Shown in pieces: positions 57,174 to 64,000 of a DNA stretch of 64,000 bases. How positions within the stretch are numbered: the first letter of the stretch is position 1; each line of letters begins with the position of its first letter. Under the pieces are notes generated by a model that worked only from the letters and a program-made list of their open reading frames with translations, made no database searches and had not been told where the DNA came from. The position numbers and the translations under genes are program-made. Source of the DNA: Rhodospirillales bacterium URHD0017 (GTDB lineage: Bacteria; Pseudomonadota; Alphaproteobacteria; Reyranellales; Reyranellaceae). The stretch lies in contig FODP01000005.1 of the NCBI GenBank assembly GCA_900110395.1, positions 450,842 to 514,841 of the forward strand. Direction: 5' to 3'.

Positions 57174-58313
57174 TCACAACGCCACCTTCTCCCGCCGCCC
57201 GCGCAGGCTCGCACTCTTGAGCTGGCCGCAGGCGGCGAAGATGTCACGGCCGCGCGGCGTGCGGATCGGCGCGCTGAGCCCGCCGTCGTTCACGATTTCG
57301 GCGAAGCGGTGCATGCGGTTGTTGGAGCTGCACTCGTAGGGCGCGCCCGGCCAGGGATTGAACGGGATCAGGTTCACCTTGGCGTGGATCGGCTTCAACA
57401 ACCGCACCAGCTCGCGGGCGTCGGCGTCGCTGTCGTTGACGCCTTTCAGCATGGCGTATTCGAACGTGATGCGCCGGCTGTTCCGGGCGCCGGGATAGGC
57501 CGCGCACGCCTTCAGGAGCTCGGCGATCGGCCATTTGCGATTGATCGGCACCAGCGTGTCGCGCACCGCGTCGCTCACCGCATGCAGCGACACCGCGAGG
57601 TTGACGTCGAGAACGTCGCCGACTCTGGGGATCATGGGCACGACACCCGAGGTCGAAAGCGTGATGCGCCGACGAGAGAGGGCGATGCCCTGCTCGTCCA
57701 TGACGATCTTGAGCGCCGTCGCGACGTTGTCGAAATTGTAGAGCGGCTCGCCCATGCCCATCATGACGATGTTGCTCAGCATGCGCGTGGTCTCGGTGGG
57801 CGTCGGCCATTCGCCGTAGCTGTCGCGCGCCACCATGAACTGGCCGACGATCTCGGCGGGCGCGAGGTTGCGCACCAGGGGCTGCGTGCCGGTGTGGCAG
57901 AAGCTGCAGGTCAGCGTGCAGCCGACCTGGCTCGACACGCACACCGAGCCGCGATCCTCCTCCGGGATGTTGACCGTCTCGGCCTCGTTGCCGTCGGGGA
58001 AGCGCAGCAGCCACTTGCGCGTGCCGTCGACCGAGCGCTGCTCGGTGACGATCTCGGGCCGCTCGACGACGAAGAGCTCGGCCAGGCGGTCGCGCGTCTT
58101 CTTGGCGATGTTGGTCATCAGCCCGAAGTCGCGCACGCCGTGCCAGTAGATCCACTGCCAGACCTGGCGGGCCCGGAACGGCTCCAGCCCGGCCTCGGCG
58201 AGTGTCGCCTTCAGCTCCTCGCGCGACAGGCCGACCAGGTTGCGGCGCGTGTCGTTGCGGCCGCGGAACGGCTCGACGATCTGCAGCGGCTCGGTGGGCA
58301 AGGGGGCGGCCAT
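57174..58313 (-). CDS. rlmN: 23S rRNA (adenine2503-C2)/tRNA methyltransferase RlmN
   Basis: Radical SAM methyltransferase that methylates A2503 of 23S rRNA and A37 of some tRNAs. The 379 residues contain the cluster motif [11 protein letters not shown] (about 131-141) and the conserved GCTLTC, plus [38 protein letters not shown] and a C-terminal cysteine in IFAACGQL, the methyl-carrying Cys. An N-terminal HhH-like region ([31 protein letters not shown]) completes the family form. Confidence 0.97.
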   Translation of the reverse strand: MAAPLPTEPLQIVEPFRGRNDTRRNLVGLSREELKATLAEAGLEPFRARQVWQWIYWHGVRDFGLMTNIAKKTRDRLAELFVVERPEIVTEQRSVDGTRKWLLRFPDGNEAETVNIPEEDRGSVCVSSQVGCTLTCSFCHTGTQPLVRNLAPAEIVGQFMVARDSYGEWPTPTETTRMLSNIVMMGMGEPLYNFDNVATALKIVMDEQGIALSRRRITLSTSGVVPMIPRVGDVLDVNLAVSLHAVSDAVRDTLVPINRKWPIAELLKACAAYPGARNSRRITFEYAMLKGVNDSDADARELVRLLKPIHAKVNLIPFNPWPGAPYECSSNNRMHRFAEIVNDGGLSAPIRTPRGRDIFAACGQLKSASLRGRREKVAL

Positions 58314-58379
58314 GGGACCGGGAGATAGGCGGGCCGGGCGGCCGGCGCAATGCCTATCCCCTGGCTATCCTTTGGGCGG

Positions 58380-58946
58380 CTATCGCTGGGCCCCCTTCTG
58401 CCAGGCCTCGATGGCCGGGAAGCGATGGATGAAATTCAGGATATTGAGGGTCAGGTTGTCGCGGACCACCACGGCGGCGCCGATCTCGAGCACCAGGACC
58501 AGGACGACCGTCGCCTTCCACGGCAGCAGCCGGGCGACGGCGAAGCCCGTCATCATGGCGACCGTGTCCAAGAGCGAATTGAGGATGCTGTCGCCGGTAT
58601 AGCCGGCGGCCAGCGCCTGCTTGCGGTAGGCCTCGATTACCCAGGGCGAGTTCTCGGCGATCTCCCAGGCGCCCTCGATCCCGGCCGCAATCGCCAGCCG
58701 CACGAGGACAGGTGTGCGCGGCAAGAGGAGATGCAGGACGCCGTAGAACAGGATGCCGTGGACGATGTGCGAGGGCGTGTACCAGTCGAACATCTGCTGG
58801 GACAGTTCGGCCGACCAGATGTCGCCGACCCAGAACCGGACGGTGCCGCAGCTGCAGATCCAGACGCGGCCCATCAGGTGCAGCACCACGGCCTGGACCA
58901 CCATGATGCCCAGGATGACGGGGGCGACGAACCTGGTTCGGGTCAT
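58380..58946 (-). CDS. DUF2585 family membrane protein
   Basis: A 188-residue protein with about five helices. It carries the DUF2585 landmarks WICSCGTVRFWVGDIWSAELSQQMFDWYTPSHIVHGILFYGVLHLLLP and EGAWEIAENSPWVIEAYRKQALAAGYTGDSILNSLLDTVAMMTGF. The family is nearly confined to alphaproteobacteria and has no known function. The start is MTRTRFVAP at 58946; a longer reading would run back into the methyltransferase gene, whose stop is 10 bp upstream. Confidence 0.88.
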   Translation of the reverse strand: MTRTRFVAPVILGIMVVQAVVLHLMGRVWICSCGTVRFWVGDIWSAELSQQMFDWYTPSHIVHGILFYGVLHLLLPRTPVLVRLAIAAGIEGAWEIAENSPWVIEAYRKQALAAGYTGDSILNSLLDTVAMMTGFAVARLLPWKATVVLVLVLEIGAAVVVRDNLTLNILNFIHRFPAIEAWQKGAQR

Positions 58947-58956
58947 TTGGCGCCGG

Positions 58957-59511
58957 TCATTTGCCGGCACGCGCCCGAATCCGCTGCTTGCGCTTATAGA
59001 TCGGCTCGCCGAACGGCGGGACCACGACGGCTTCGGTAGAGCCGCCCTCGGCGACGGGACGCGGGGCATGGCGCCCGAGGCTGAGCTGGCGGTCGTACAT
59101 GATCAGCGCCCCGGCGACGCCCAGGTTGACCGAGAAGCGGGTCGGGATCTTCACCACATAGTCGCAGATTGACTGCACGTCAGCCGACAGGCCCTCGCGC
59201 TCGGCGCCCAGGATGTAGGCGGCCTGGCGGGGATGGCGGAAGCTCGGCAGCTCGATCGCCTGGTCGGTGATCTCGACGCCGACCAGCCGGCAGCCCTGCG
59301 GCAGGCGGAAAGCGTCGAGGTCGGCGAAGTTATAGGTCGGCACCGAGCGCGGCGTGTCGGAGGTGTCGGTGTGCGCCCCTTCGCGGCGATTGTATTGGGC
59401 GCGCAAGGTGAAGACGAAGGAGGCGCCGAAGGCATGGGCGGTGCGGAACAAGGTGCCCACGTTCAGGGCCTTGCTGACGCCTTCCACACCGATGCCGAAA
59501 TAGCCTTTCAT
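58957..59511 (-). CDS. SpoU/TrmH-family RNA methyltransferase
   Basis: SPOUT-class 2'-O-methyltransferase of 184 residues. The family motifs are LNVGTLFRTAHAFGASFVFTL (motif 1), AYILGAEREGLSADVQSICDYVVKIP (motif 2) and FSVNLGVAGALIMYDR (motif 3), matching the TrmH/TrmL group. The C-terminal tail is basic (YKRKQRIRARAGK), suited to binding RNA. tRNA versus rRNA target cannot be decided. It precedes the DUF2585 gene by 10 bp. Confidence 0.9.
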   Translation of the reverse strand: MKGYFGIGVEGVSKALNVGTLFRTAHAFGASFVFTLRAQYNRREGAHTDTSDTPRSVPTYNFADLDAFRLPQGCRLVGVEITDQAIELPSFRHPRQAAYILGAEREGLSADVQSICDYVVKIPTRFSVNLGVAGALIMYDRQLSLGRHAPRPVAEGGSTEAVVVPPFGEPIYKRKQRIRARAGK

Positions 59512-59606
59512 GCCCCTCTTTCACGGCCTGTCTTTTTGTTGCACTAATCCCCTGCAGGCACTGCTTCCCCCGGGTAGCGCCGCGCCCGCCCTGAAACAAG
59601 GCCAGA

Positions 59607-60857
59607 ATGACCGTTCCCTCGCCGATGGATGATGTCCGCGCCCAGTACGAGGCGCTGCCCTATCCGCCGCGCGATCCGCGCGATGAGGCGATTCGCCTGA
59701 TCACCGGCACCCCGAGCCACGTCCTCGAGATCAACCACTACCTGTTCTCCGGCCGGCTGAACTTCATGCGGCCGTTCCGGGCGCTGGTGGCGGGCGGCGG
59801 CACGGGCGATGCCTGCATCATGCTGGCCCAGCAGCTCGCCGACCGGCGTTGCCCCGGCGAGGTCGTCTACCTCGACATCTCGACGGCCTCGCGCCAGATC
59901 TGCGAGGCCCGGGCCAAGGCGAGGGGCTTGCGCAACATCAACTTCCTCACCGGCTCGCTGCTCGACCTGCCGACGATGCCGATCGGCCAGTTCGATTACA
60001 TCGACTGCACCGGCGTGCTGCACCACCTGCCCGACCCCGCCGCCGGCATGCGCGCGCTGGCGAGCGTGCTCAATCCCGACGGCGGCATGGGCGTGATGCT
60101 CTATGGCGAGTATGGCCGCAGCGGCGTCTATCCCCTGCAGGAGCTGCTGCGCACCTTGGCGCCAATGTCGATGGCGCTGGAAGACCGGATCGCCATGACC
60201 AAGCGGCTGATCCGCTTCCTGCCGACCACCAACCTGTTCCGCCGCAATCCCTATCTCAACGACCACGTCACCGGCGGCGATGCCGGCCTCTACGATCTCC
60301 TGCTGCACAGCTGCGACCGCGCCTTCACGGTGCCCGACATCGGCGCCATGGCGCAGAACTCCGGCCTGCGCGTCGTCGCCTTCCTCGAGCCGGTGCGCTA
60401 CGAGCCCGCGACCTACATGAGCGATCCCATCATCGCGCGCATGGCGAGCTCGCTGCCGCTGGTCGAGCGCGCGGCCTTCGCCGAGCGCCTGGCGGGTAAC
60501 CTGCGCAACCACGTCTTCTATGCCACGCGCGCCGGCTTCGACACGGTGGCGCGGCCCGAGGACACCTCGGCCATCCCGGTGCTGCGCGAGATGGATGCCC
60601 AGAAGCTCGCGGCCGGCCTGCAGCCCGGCACGCCGCTGATCGCCAACCTCGACGGCTTCCCGTGGCGCGCGCAGCTGCCGGCACTGGCGCCGCGCATCGT
60701 CTCCCAGATCGACGGCCGCAAGACCGTTGCCGAGATCTACACCGCGCTCGGCGCCCAGGGCGGCCTGCCGCAGTGGGAAGATTTTTACGCGCAGTTCGAG
60801 GATCTCTACGTCAAGCTGAACGGCGTGAATCACCTGCTGCTGCGCTTCAGGACCTGA
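59607..60857 (+). CDS. SAM-dependent methyltransferase with C-terminal winged-helix-like domain
   Basis: A 416-residue protein. The class I methyltransferase core has ALVAGGGTGDACIMLAQQLADRRCPGEVVYLDISTASRQICEARAKARGLRNI and FDYIDCTGVLHHLPDPAAGMRALASVLNPDGGMGVMLYG. It starts with the DVRAQYEALPYPPRDPRDE segment of small-molecule methyltransferases. Residues about 330-416 (PRIVSQIDGRKTVAEIYTALG, then FYAQFEDLYVKLNGVNHLLLRF) resemble a PqqD-like or winged-helix substrate-recognition module. Substrate unknown. It is divergent from the SpoU gene. Confidence 0.83.
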   Translation: MTVPSPMDDVRAQYEALPYPPRDPRDEAIRLITGTPSHVLEINHYLFSGRLNFMRPFRALVAGGGTGDACIMLAQQLADRRCPGEVVYLDISTASRQICEARAKARGLRNINFLTGSLLDLPTMPIGQFDYIDCTGVLHHLPDPAAGMRALASVLNPDGGMGVMLYGEYGRSGVYPLQELLRTLAPMSMALEDRIAMTKRLIRFLPTTNLFRRNPYLNDHVTGGDAGLYDLLLHSCDRAFTVPDIGAMAQNSGLRVVAFLEPVRYEPATYMSDPIIARMASSLPLVERAAFAERLAGNLRNHVFYATRAGFDTVARPEDTSAIPVLREMDAQKLAAGLQPGTPLIANLDGFPWRAQLPALAPRIVSQIDGRKTVAEIYTALGAQGGLPQWEDFYAQFEDLYVKLNGVNHLLLRFRT

Positions 60858-60875
60858 ACCGCCGCCGGCCCCGCC

Positions 60876-61811
60876 ATGAGCGGCTCCCTCCTGGCGCTCG
60901 GTCTCGGCAACTCGCTGCTGTGGTCTCTCTATCTGTTGCTGACGCGGCACGTCGTGAGCGGCGCTGCGCTCGATGCCTGGGCCTACACGCTGGTGCAACT
61001 CCTGTTCGCGGGCCTGATCATGCTGTGGCTCGGCCGTCGGGCGGCCGGCAGCTGGCTCGGGCTTCTGGCACCCTGGACCATCGGCTACGCCTTCCTGCGC
61101 GTCGCCATCAACGGCGCAACGGCAGCAGCGATCGTCTGGCTCGCCATCACCGAGAGCACTCTTCTGGCGACGGTGAGCGTCCTGATCGGTGCGGTCTCCG
61201 GCTGGTGGCTGACGCGCAACGCGCCGCTGCGGCGCGACTGGCCGGGCCTCGCCCTGCTGGCGATCGGCATCGTGGCGTTTGCGCTGACACTGGCACCCGA
61301 CGCCTGGCGCGGCCTGGGCTGGCTGGTCGCGTCCGAGGCCATGGCGGTCGCGGCCTCGTGGATGATCGCCTACCACCCGCGCAACCGCTCGAACGACCTC
61401 GCCGCCCGCAGCCGCTTCACCGGCGAGATCCTGGTGGCCGCCTCGCTGGTGCTCATCCTCGTCTGGTCGGTGCTGGGACTTTTGGGTACCGTCACCTCGC
61501 CGTGGGCCGGCGCCGGCGATGCCTTCGGCCGCATCGAACTCTGGCTCTATGCCGCGCTCGCCGGCCTGTTGTTCCGCGCGCCCGGCACCTGGCTCGGCTT
61601 CTGGACCATCAACCGCACCGGCGTGCAGACCTATCTGATCGCGCTCGCCGCCATGCCGTTCTTCGCCATCGCCCTCGAGGCGGCGGCTGCGCATCTCGGC
61701 TGGGTCGCCCCACCCGACCTGTCGGTCGCCGAATGGATCGCGGCGGCGATCATCCTGGCGGCGGCGACCTGGCTCATCGTCGTCCGATTGCGTGCTGCCC
61801 GCGCGGACTAG
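60876..61811 (+). CDS. EamA/DMT-family transporter
   Basis: A ten-helix drug/metabolite transporter of 311 residues with two EamA halves. The first half is LGNSLLWSLYLLLTRHVVSGAALDAWAYTLVQLLFAGLIMLWLG; the end of each half has the usual SVLIGAVSGWW and AAMPFFAIALEAAAA helix pairs. Start ATG is 18 bp after the methyltransferase stop. It may export a product of that enzyme, but the substrate is unknown. Confidence 0.82.
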   Translation: MSGSLLALGLGNSLLWSLYLLLTRHVVSGAALDAWAYTLVQLLFAGLIMLWLGRRAAGSWLGLLAPWTIGYAFLRVAINGATAAAIVWLAITESTLLATVSVLIGAVSGWWLTRNAPLRRDWPGLALLAIGIVAFALTLAPDAWRGLGWLVASEAMAVAASWMIAYHPRNRSNDLAARSRFTGEILVAASLVLILVWSVLGLLGTVTSPWAGAGDAFGRIELWLYAALAGLLFRAPGTWLGFWTINRTGVQTYLIALAAMPFFAIALEAAAAHLGWVAPPDLSVAEWIAAAIILAAATWLIVVRLRAARAD

Positions 61812-61888
61812 CCCGCCATCGCCGCGGCGGCGAAGGAAATCACACTCATGATGGCCAGGCTGGCCCCAATGGCGACATAGGCGAACAT
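61808..61888 (-). CDS. Possible 26-residue membrane protein
   Basis: The frame MFAYVAIGASLAIMSVISFA continues with AAAMAG and stops at 61808. It is one hydrophobic helix. A weak AGGGA ribosome-binding site lies 9-13 bp upstream. Its 3' end overlaps the stop of the converging EamA gene. It fills part of a 165-bp gap between converging genes, so it is a candidate only. Confidence 0.35.
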   Translation of the reverse strand: MFAYVAIGASLAIMSVISFAAAAMAG

Positions 61889-61975
61889 CTTCGATCTTCC
61901 CTGAGACACGGGGCTGCGAAGCGAACAACGCAGCCGCCGCCCGGCTGTTCCCGGCGGGGCGCCTAAATTCGTCAC

Positions 61976-63202
61976 TCAGGTCGCAAGCTCGGCCAAGCGC
62001 CTCTGCATCAGCCGCCGCTCGGGTGTCGTGCGGGCAAGGCCGAGCGCCCGCTCAAAATGCCGGCGGGCTTCGTCGCCCCGGCCGAGCGCCGCCAGGAACA
62101 CCCCGCGCGCGGCGTGGCCGTAGGGGTTGCCGTCGGGCTGCGGCAGCGCCGCGAGGCCTGCTGCCGGGCCGTCGGCGCGCCCAATGGCAACGGCACGGGC
62201 CAGCTCGACCACAGGCGACGGATCGACCAGGCGCAACTGGCCGTAGACGTCGACGATGCGCTGCCAGTTGGTTGCCTCGGTGCTGGACGCGACGGCATGC
62301 AGCGACGCGATCTCGGCGCGCAGGTGCCACACCGTCAGCGCCTCGCCATCGGCCGAGCGTTCGAGATGAGCGAAGCCCAGGGCGATCAAGCCGCGGTCCC
62401 ATTGGCTGCGCGGCTGGTCTTCCAGAAGCTGCGCCACGCCGTCGGGGCCGACACGCGTCGGCAGGCGCGCGGCGGTCAGCGCCAGCAGCGCGGCCAGGGC
62501 ATCGCTCGCCGGACCTGCCGTCACCGGATGCTGCGCCAGGGCGCGCGCGAGCCGCACCGCTTCGACACAGAACTCGGGCTGCACCAGCGCCTCGCCCGAC
62601 GATGCCGAATAGCCTTCGTTGAACATCAGGAAGAGCGCGGTGCGCACCGATTCGGCACGCTCGGGCAAGGCTTCGGGCGGTGGCGCTTCGATCGCAACGC
62701 CGGCCGCTTCCAATTGCTTGCGCGCCCGCACCAGGCGCTGGGCGATGGCGGTGGGCTCGCTCAGCAGGCCCGAGGCGATCTGCGGTACCGTGAGACCGCA
62801 CACGGTCTTGAGCGCAAAGGTGACGCGCATCTCGGGCGACAGCGCGGGATGGCAGACGGCAAACAACAGGGCGAGCTCGTCGTCGTTGAGCTCACGGTCG
62901 AAATGACCGTCGCTTGCCGGTTGCTGCGGCTCGGCCGGGAACGCCTCGTCATCGAGAGCGACGGTGCGCGCCTCGTTGCGCAAAAGATCGAGCGCACGGT
63001 TCTTCGCGACCGCCGCCAGCCACGCCGCGGGTTTGTCGGGCACGCCCTTGAACGGCCACAACGACAGCGCCTGCAGCAGCGCGTGCTGCACGGCATCCTC
63101 GGCGATGGTAATGCGGCCCGCACCCAGCCGCCGCGCCAGGGCGGCGACCAGCCGGCTCGTCGAATCGCGGGCGAGCGAATCGACGAGCCGCTGAACGGAC
63201 AT
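61976..63202 (-). CDS. ECF RNA polymerase sigma factor, SigJ/ECF42-like with C-terminal extension
   Basis: A 408-residue sigma factor. Region 2 is seen in AEDAVQHALLQALSLWP and PAAWLAAVAKNRALDLLRNEAR; region 4 is in VTFALKTVCGLTVPQIASGLLSEPTAIAQRLVRARKQL. The rest (about 200-408) is a helical, TPR-like domain with FNEGYSASSGE (the DUF6596 signature) that replaces an anti-sigma factor. It forms a pair with the YCII gene immediately upstream (1 bp gap), the hallmark of ECF42-type sigma factors. The inducing signal is unknown. Confidence 0.92.
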   Translation of the reverse strand: MSVQRLVDSLARDSTSRLVAALARRLGAGRITIAEDAVQHALLQALSLWPFKGVPDKPAAWLAAVAKNRALDLLRNEARTVALDDEAFPAEPQQPASDGHFDRELNDDELALLFAVCHPALSPEMRVTFALKTVCGLTVPQIASGLLSEPTAIAQRLVRARKQLEAAGVAIEAPPPEALPERAESVRTALFLMFNEGYSASSGEALVQPEFCVEAVRLARALAQHPVTAGPASDALAALLALTAARLPTRVGPDGVAQLLEDQPRSQWDRGLIALGFAHLERSADGEALTVWHLRAEIASLHAVASSTEATNWQRIVDVYGQLRLVDPSPVVELARAVAIGRADGPAAGLAALPQPDGNPYGHAARGVFLAALGRGDEARRHFERALGLARTTPERRLMQRRLAELAT

Positions 63203-63203
63203 C

Positions 63204-63584
63204 TCAGCCTGCGGCCGCCCGGGCCTGGCTCATGTCGTCGATCGGCCGGATTTCGACCCAGTTGGTGCCGGAGAGCACGAGGTGCGGGCAGTCGCGGGCG
63301 ATGGTCTCGGCCTCGGCCGCGTCCTTGGCCTCGATGACGAAGTAGCCGCCGATCACGTCCTTGGCCTCGGCGTAGGGACCATCGCTCGCCACCGGCTTGC
63401 CGTCCTTGACCCGGATATGGCGCACGCCGCCGGCCGACAGCTTCTCGCCGCCGACCATGCGGCCTTTCTGGCGCAGGGCATCGGCCCAGGCCATGTAGCG
63501 CTTGGTCATCTCCAGCATCTTCTCGCGCGGCAGGTCGGCGTTGTAGTTCGGGACCTGGTGCAGCAACAACATGTATTGAGCCAT
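63204..63584 (-). CDS. YCII-domain (DGPF) protein
   Basis: A 126-residue YCII protein beginning MAQYMLLLHQVPNYNADLPR. The DGPF family motif is KPVASDGPYAEAKDVIGGYFVIEAKDAAEAETIARDCPHL, with the conserved G-G-Y/F and histidine. The start at 63584 is preceded by a good AGGAGA ribosome-binding site. It is co-transcribed with the ECF sigma gene and is thought to work with it. The catalytic role of the family is uncertain. Confidence 0.9.
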   Translation of the reverse strand: MAQYMLLLHQVPNYNADLPREKMLEMTKRYMAWADALRQKGRMVGGEKLSAGGVRHIRVKDGKPVASDGPYAEAKDVIGGYFVIEAKDAAEAETIARDCPHLVLSGTNWVEIRPIDDMSQARAAAG

Positions 63585-63683
63585 TGTCGATCTCCTCTGG
63601 TGGTGACGGATACCCGTCACCTCATCGACGATTGGACCGGGCGGGAATCGACATTTACCAAAACTTTCCTCCCCACGCCCTGC

Positions 63684-64000
63684 TGTTTGGACAGGGGACA
63701 TGGTGAACGGGTGTTCGGGGACATGGTGAACACCTTTCAGATTAGCCTATTTGATGGAAGTTGATCGTCTTTATGGTGACGTGGCGGAAGACGATGTCGA
63801 ACACGCCATCGTGGTCGGTCGGTCGTATGGCGACGTGCTTTCCAACCAGCGCTTTGGAGGCCTTCCATCGTCTGTTTTGGAAGCTGATGTTGGCCGCAGC
63901 GTCGACGCTGCGGATGACGAGGTCGGGTCCGTAGTTGAAGGGCTCGACGGTTGGCGTGAAGGTTCGCCGGCTGGGCCGATAGCGATCGGCCGGCACGGCC
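63684..64000 (-). mobile_element. IS481-type insertion sequence, 3' end only
   Basis: The element enters from the right edge. The transposase 3' end lies at 63742-64000. Beyond its stop, the 15-base motif GGGGACATGGTGAAC occurs twice as a direct repeat at 63694-63708 and 63717-63731, 23 bp apart, and the terminal TGTTTGGAC is at 63684. Such ends occur in IS481 elements. The true outer boundary and any target duplication cannot be set without the other end. Confidence 0.65.
63742..64000 (-). CDS. IS481-family transposase, C-terminal part
   Basis: About 86 residues are seen, 5' end beyond the window. The sequence VPADRYRPSRRTF, then VEPFNYGPDLVIRSVDAAANISFQNRRWKASKALVGKHVAIRPTDHDGVFDIVFRH is the C-terminal beta-barrel tail of IS481-type DDE transposases (pattern GPDXXVRXVXXXGXISFXXRXXXVXXALXGXXVALRPTXXDGVXDVXF). 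The catalytic DDE core is outside. It cannot be judged whether the copy is intact. Confidence 0.85.
   Translation of the reverse strand, partial: AVPADRYRPSRRTFTPTVEPFNYGPDLVIRSVDAAANISFQNRRWKASKALVGKHVAIRPTDHDGVFDIVFRHVTIKTINFHQIG

Overview
The window is GC-rich, gene-dense chromosomal DNA from an alphaproteobacterium. The support is a sigma-54 glnK-amtB unit, a pstSCAB-phoU-phoB operon, a TRAP transporter, a TctC-type binding protein, a UbiH-type hydroxylase, a DUF2585 protein and many ATGA gene overlaps. A Reyranella-like or other Rhodospirillales/Hyphomicrobiales lineage is a guess from gene content; no rRNA or tRNA gene is visible to test it.

Layout. 1-10.5 kb: nitrogen sensing (amtB, glnK), a ubiquinone-type hydroxylase, a frameshifted acetyltransferase, a COG0523 metallochaperone GTPase paired with a WD40 protein, a Bcr/CflA efflux pump, then moeB, a DsrE-like protein, a PfkB kinase and an AmpG-like permease. 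10.7-16.1 kb: the phosphate regulon with a tandem Pho-box array upstream of pstS but no adjacent phoR. 16.4-26 kb: an arsenic island with an ArsR-ArsC fusion, the GAPDH/ArsJ organoarsenical export pair, Acr3, two further ArsR repressors, a flavoprotein with a Cys-rich tail and two MFS permeases. 26-30 kb: a padR-chrA chromate cluster with a c-type cytochrome and a divergent MFS gene. 30.3-38.6 kb: a TRAP operon, a Rap1a-like/TSUP pair, a frameshifted GlxA-type regulator and a TctC/flavin-monooxygenase pair.

38.7-49.5 kb is a rearranged zone. It has two giant autotransporters, the 5' stub of a third fused to a truncated DUF6496-type gene, a winged-helix/TPR regulator, an internally deleted second copy of the phoR 3' end and a ModA-like gene fragment. 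The intact phoR (49.6-51.0 kb) is the last gene of a compact block (Lgt-like transferase, Tes-like radical SAM enzyme, small membrane protein, rhomboid, phoR). A two-palindrome element is translated in frame inside the radical SAM gene.

54-64 kb is mostly housekeeping: argG, methyltransferases, rlmN, DUF2585, a SpoU methyltransferase, a DMT permease, an ECF sigma factor with its YCII partner, and the 3' end of an IS481-type insertion sequence at the right edge. Palindromic repeats sit in most gaps between converging genes; one family of about 71 bp occurs twice in opposite orientation, 46 kb apart. No CRISPR array or structural RNA gene was seen.
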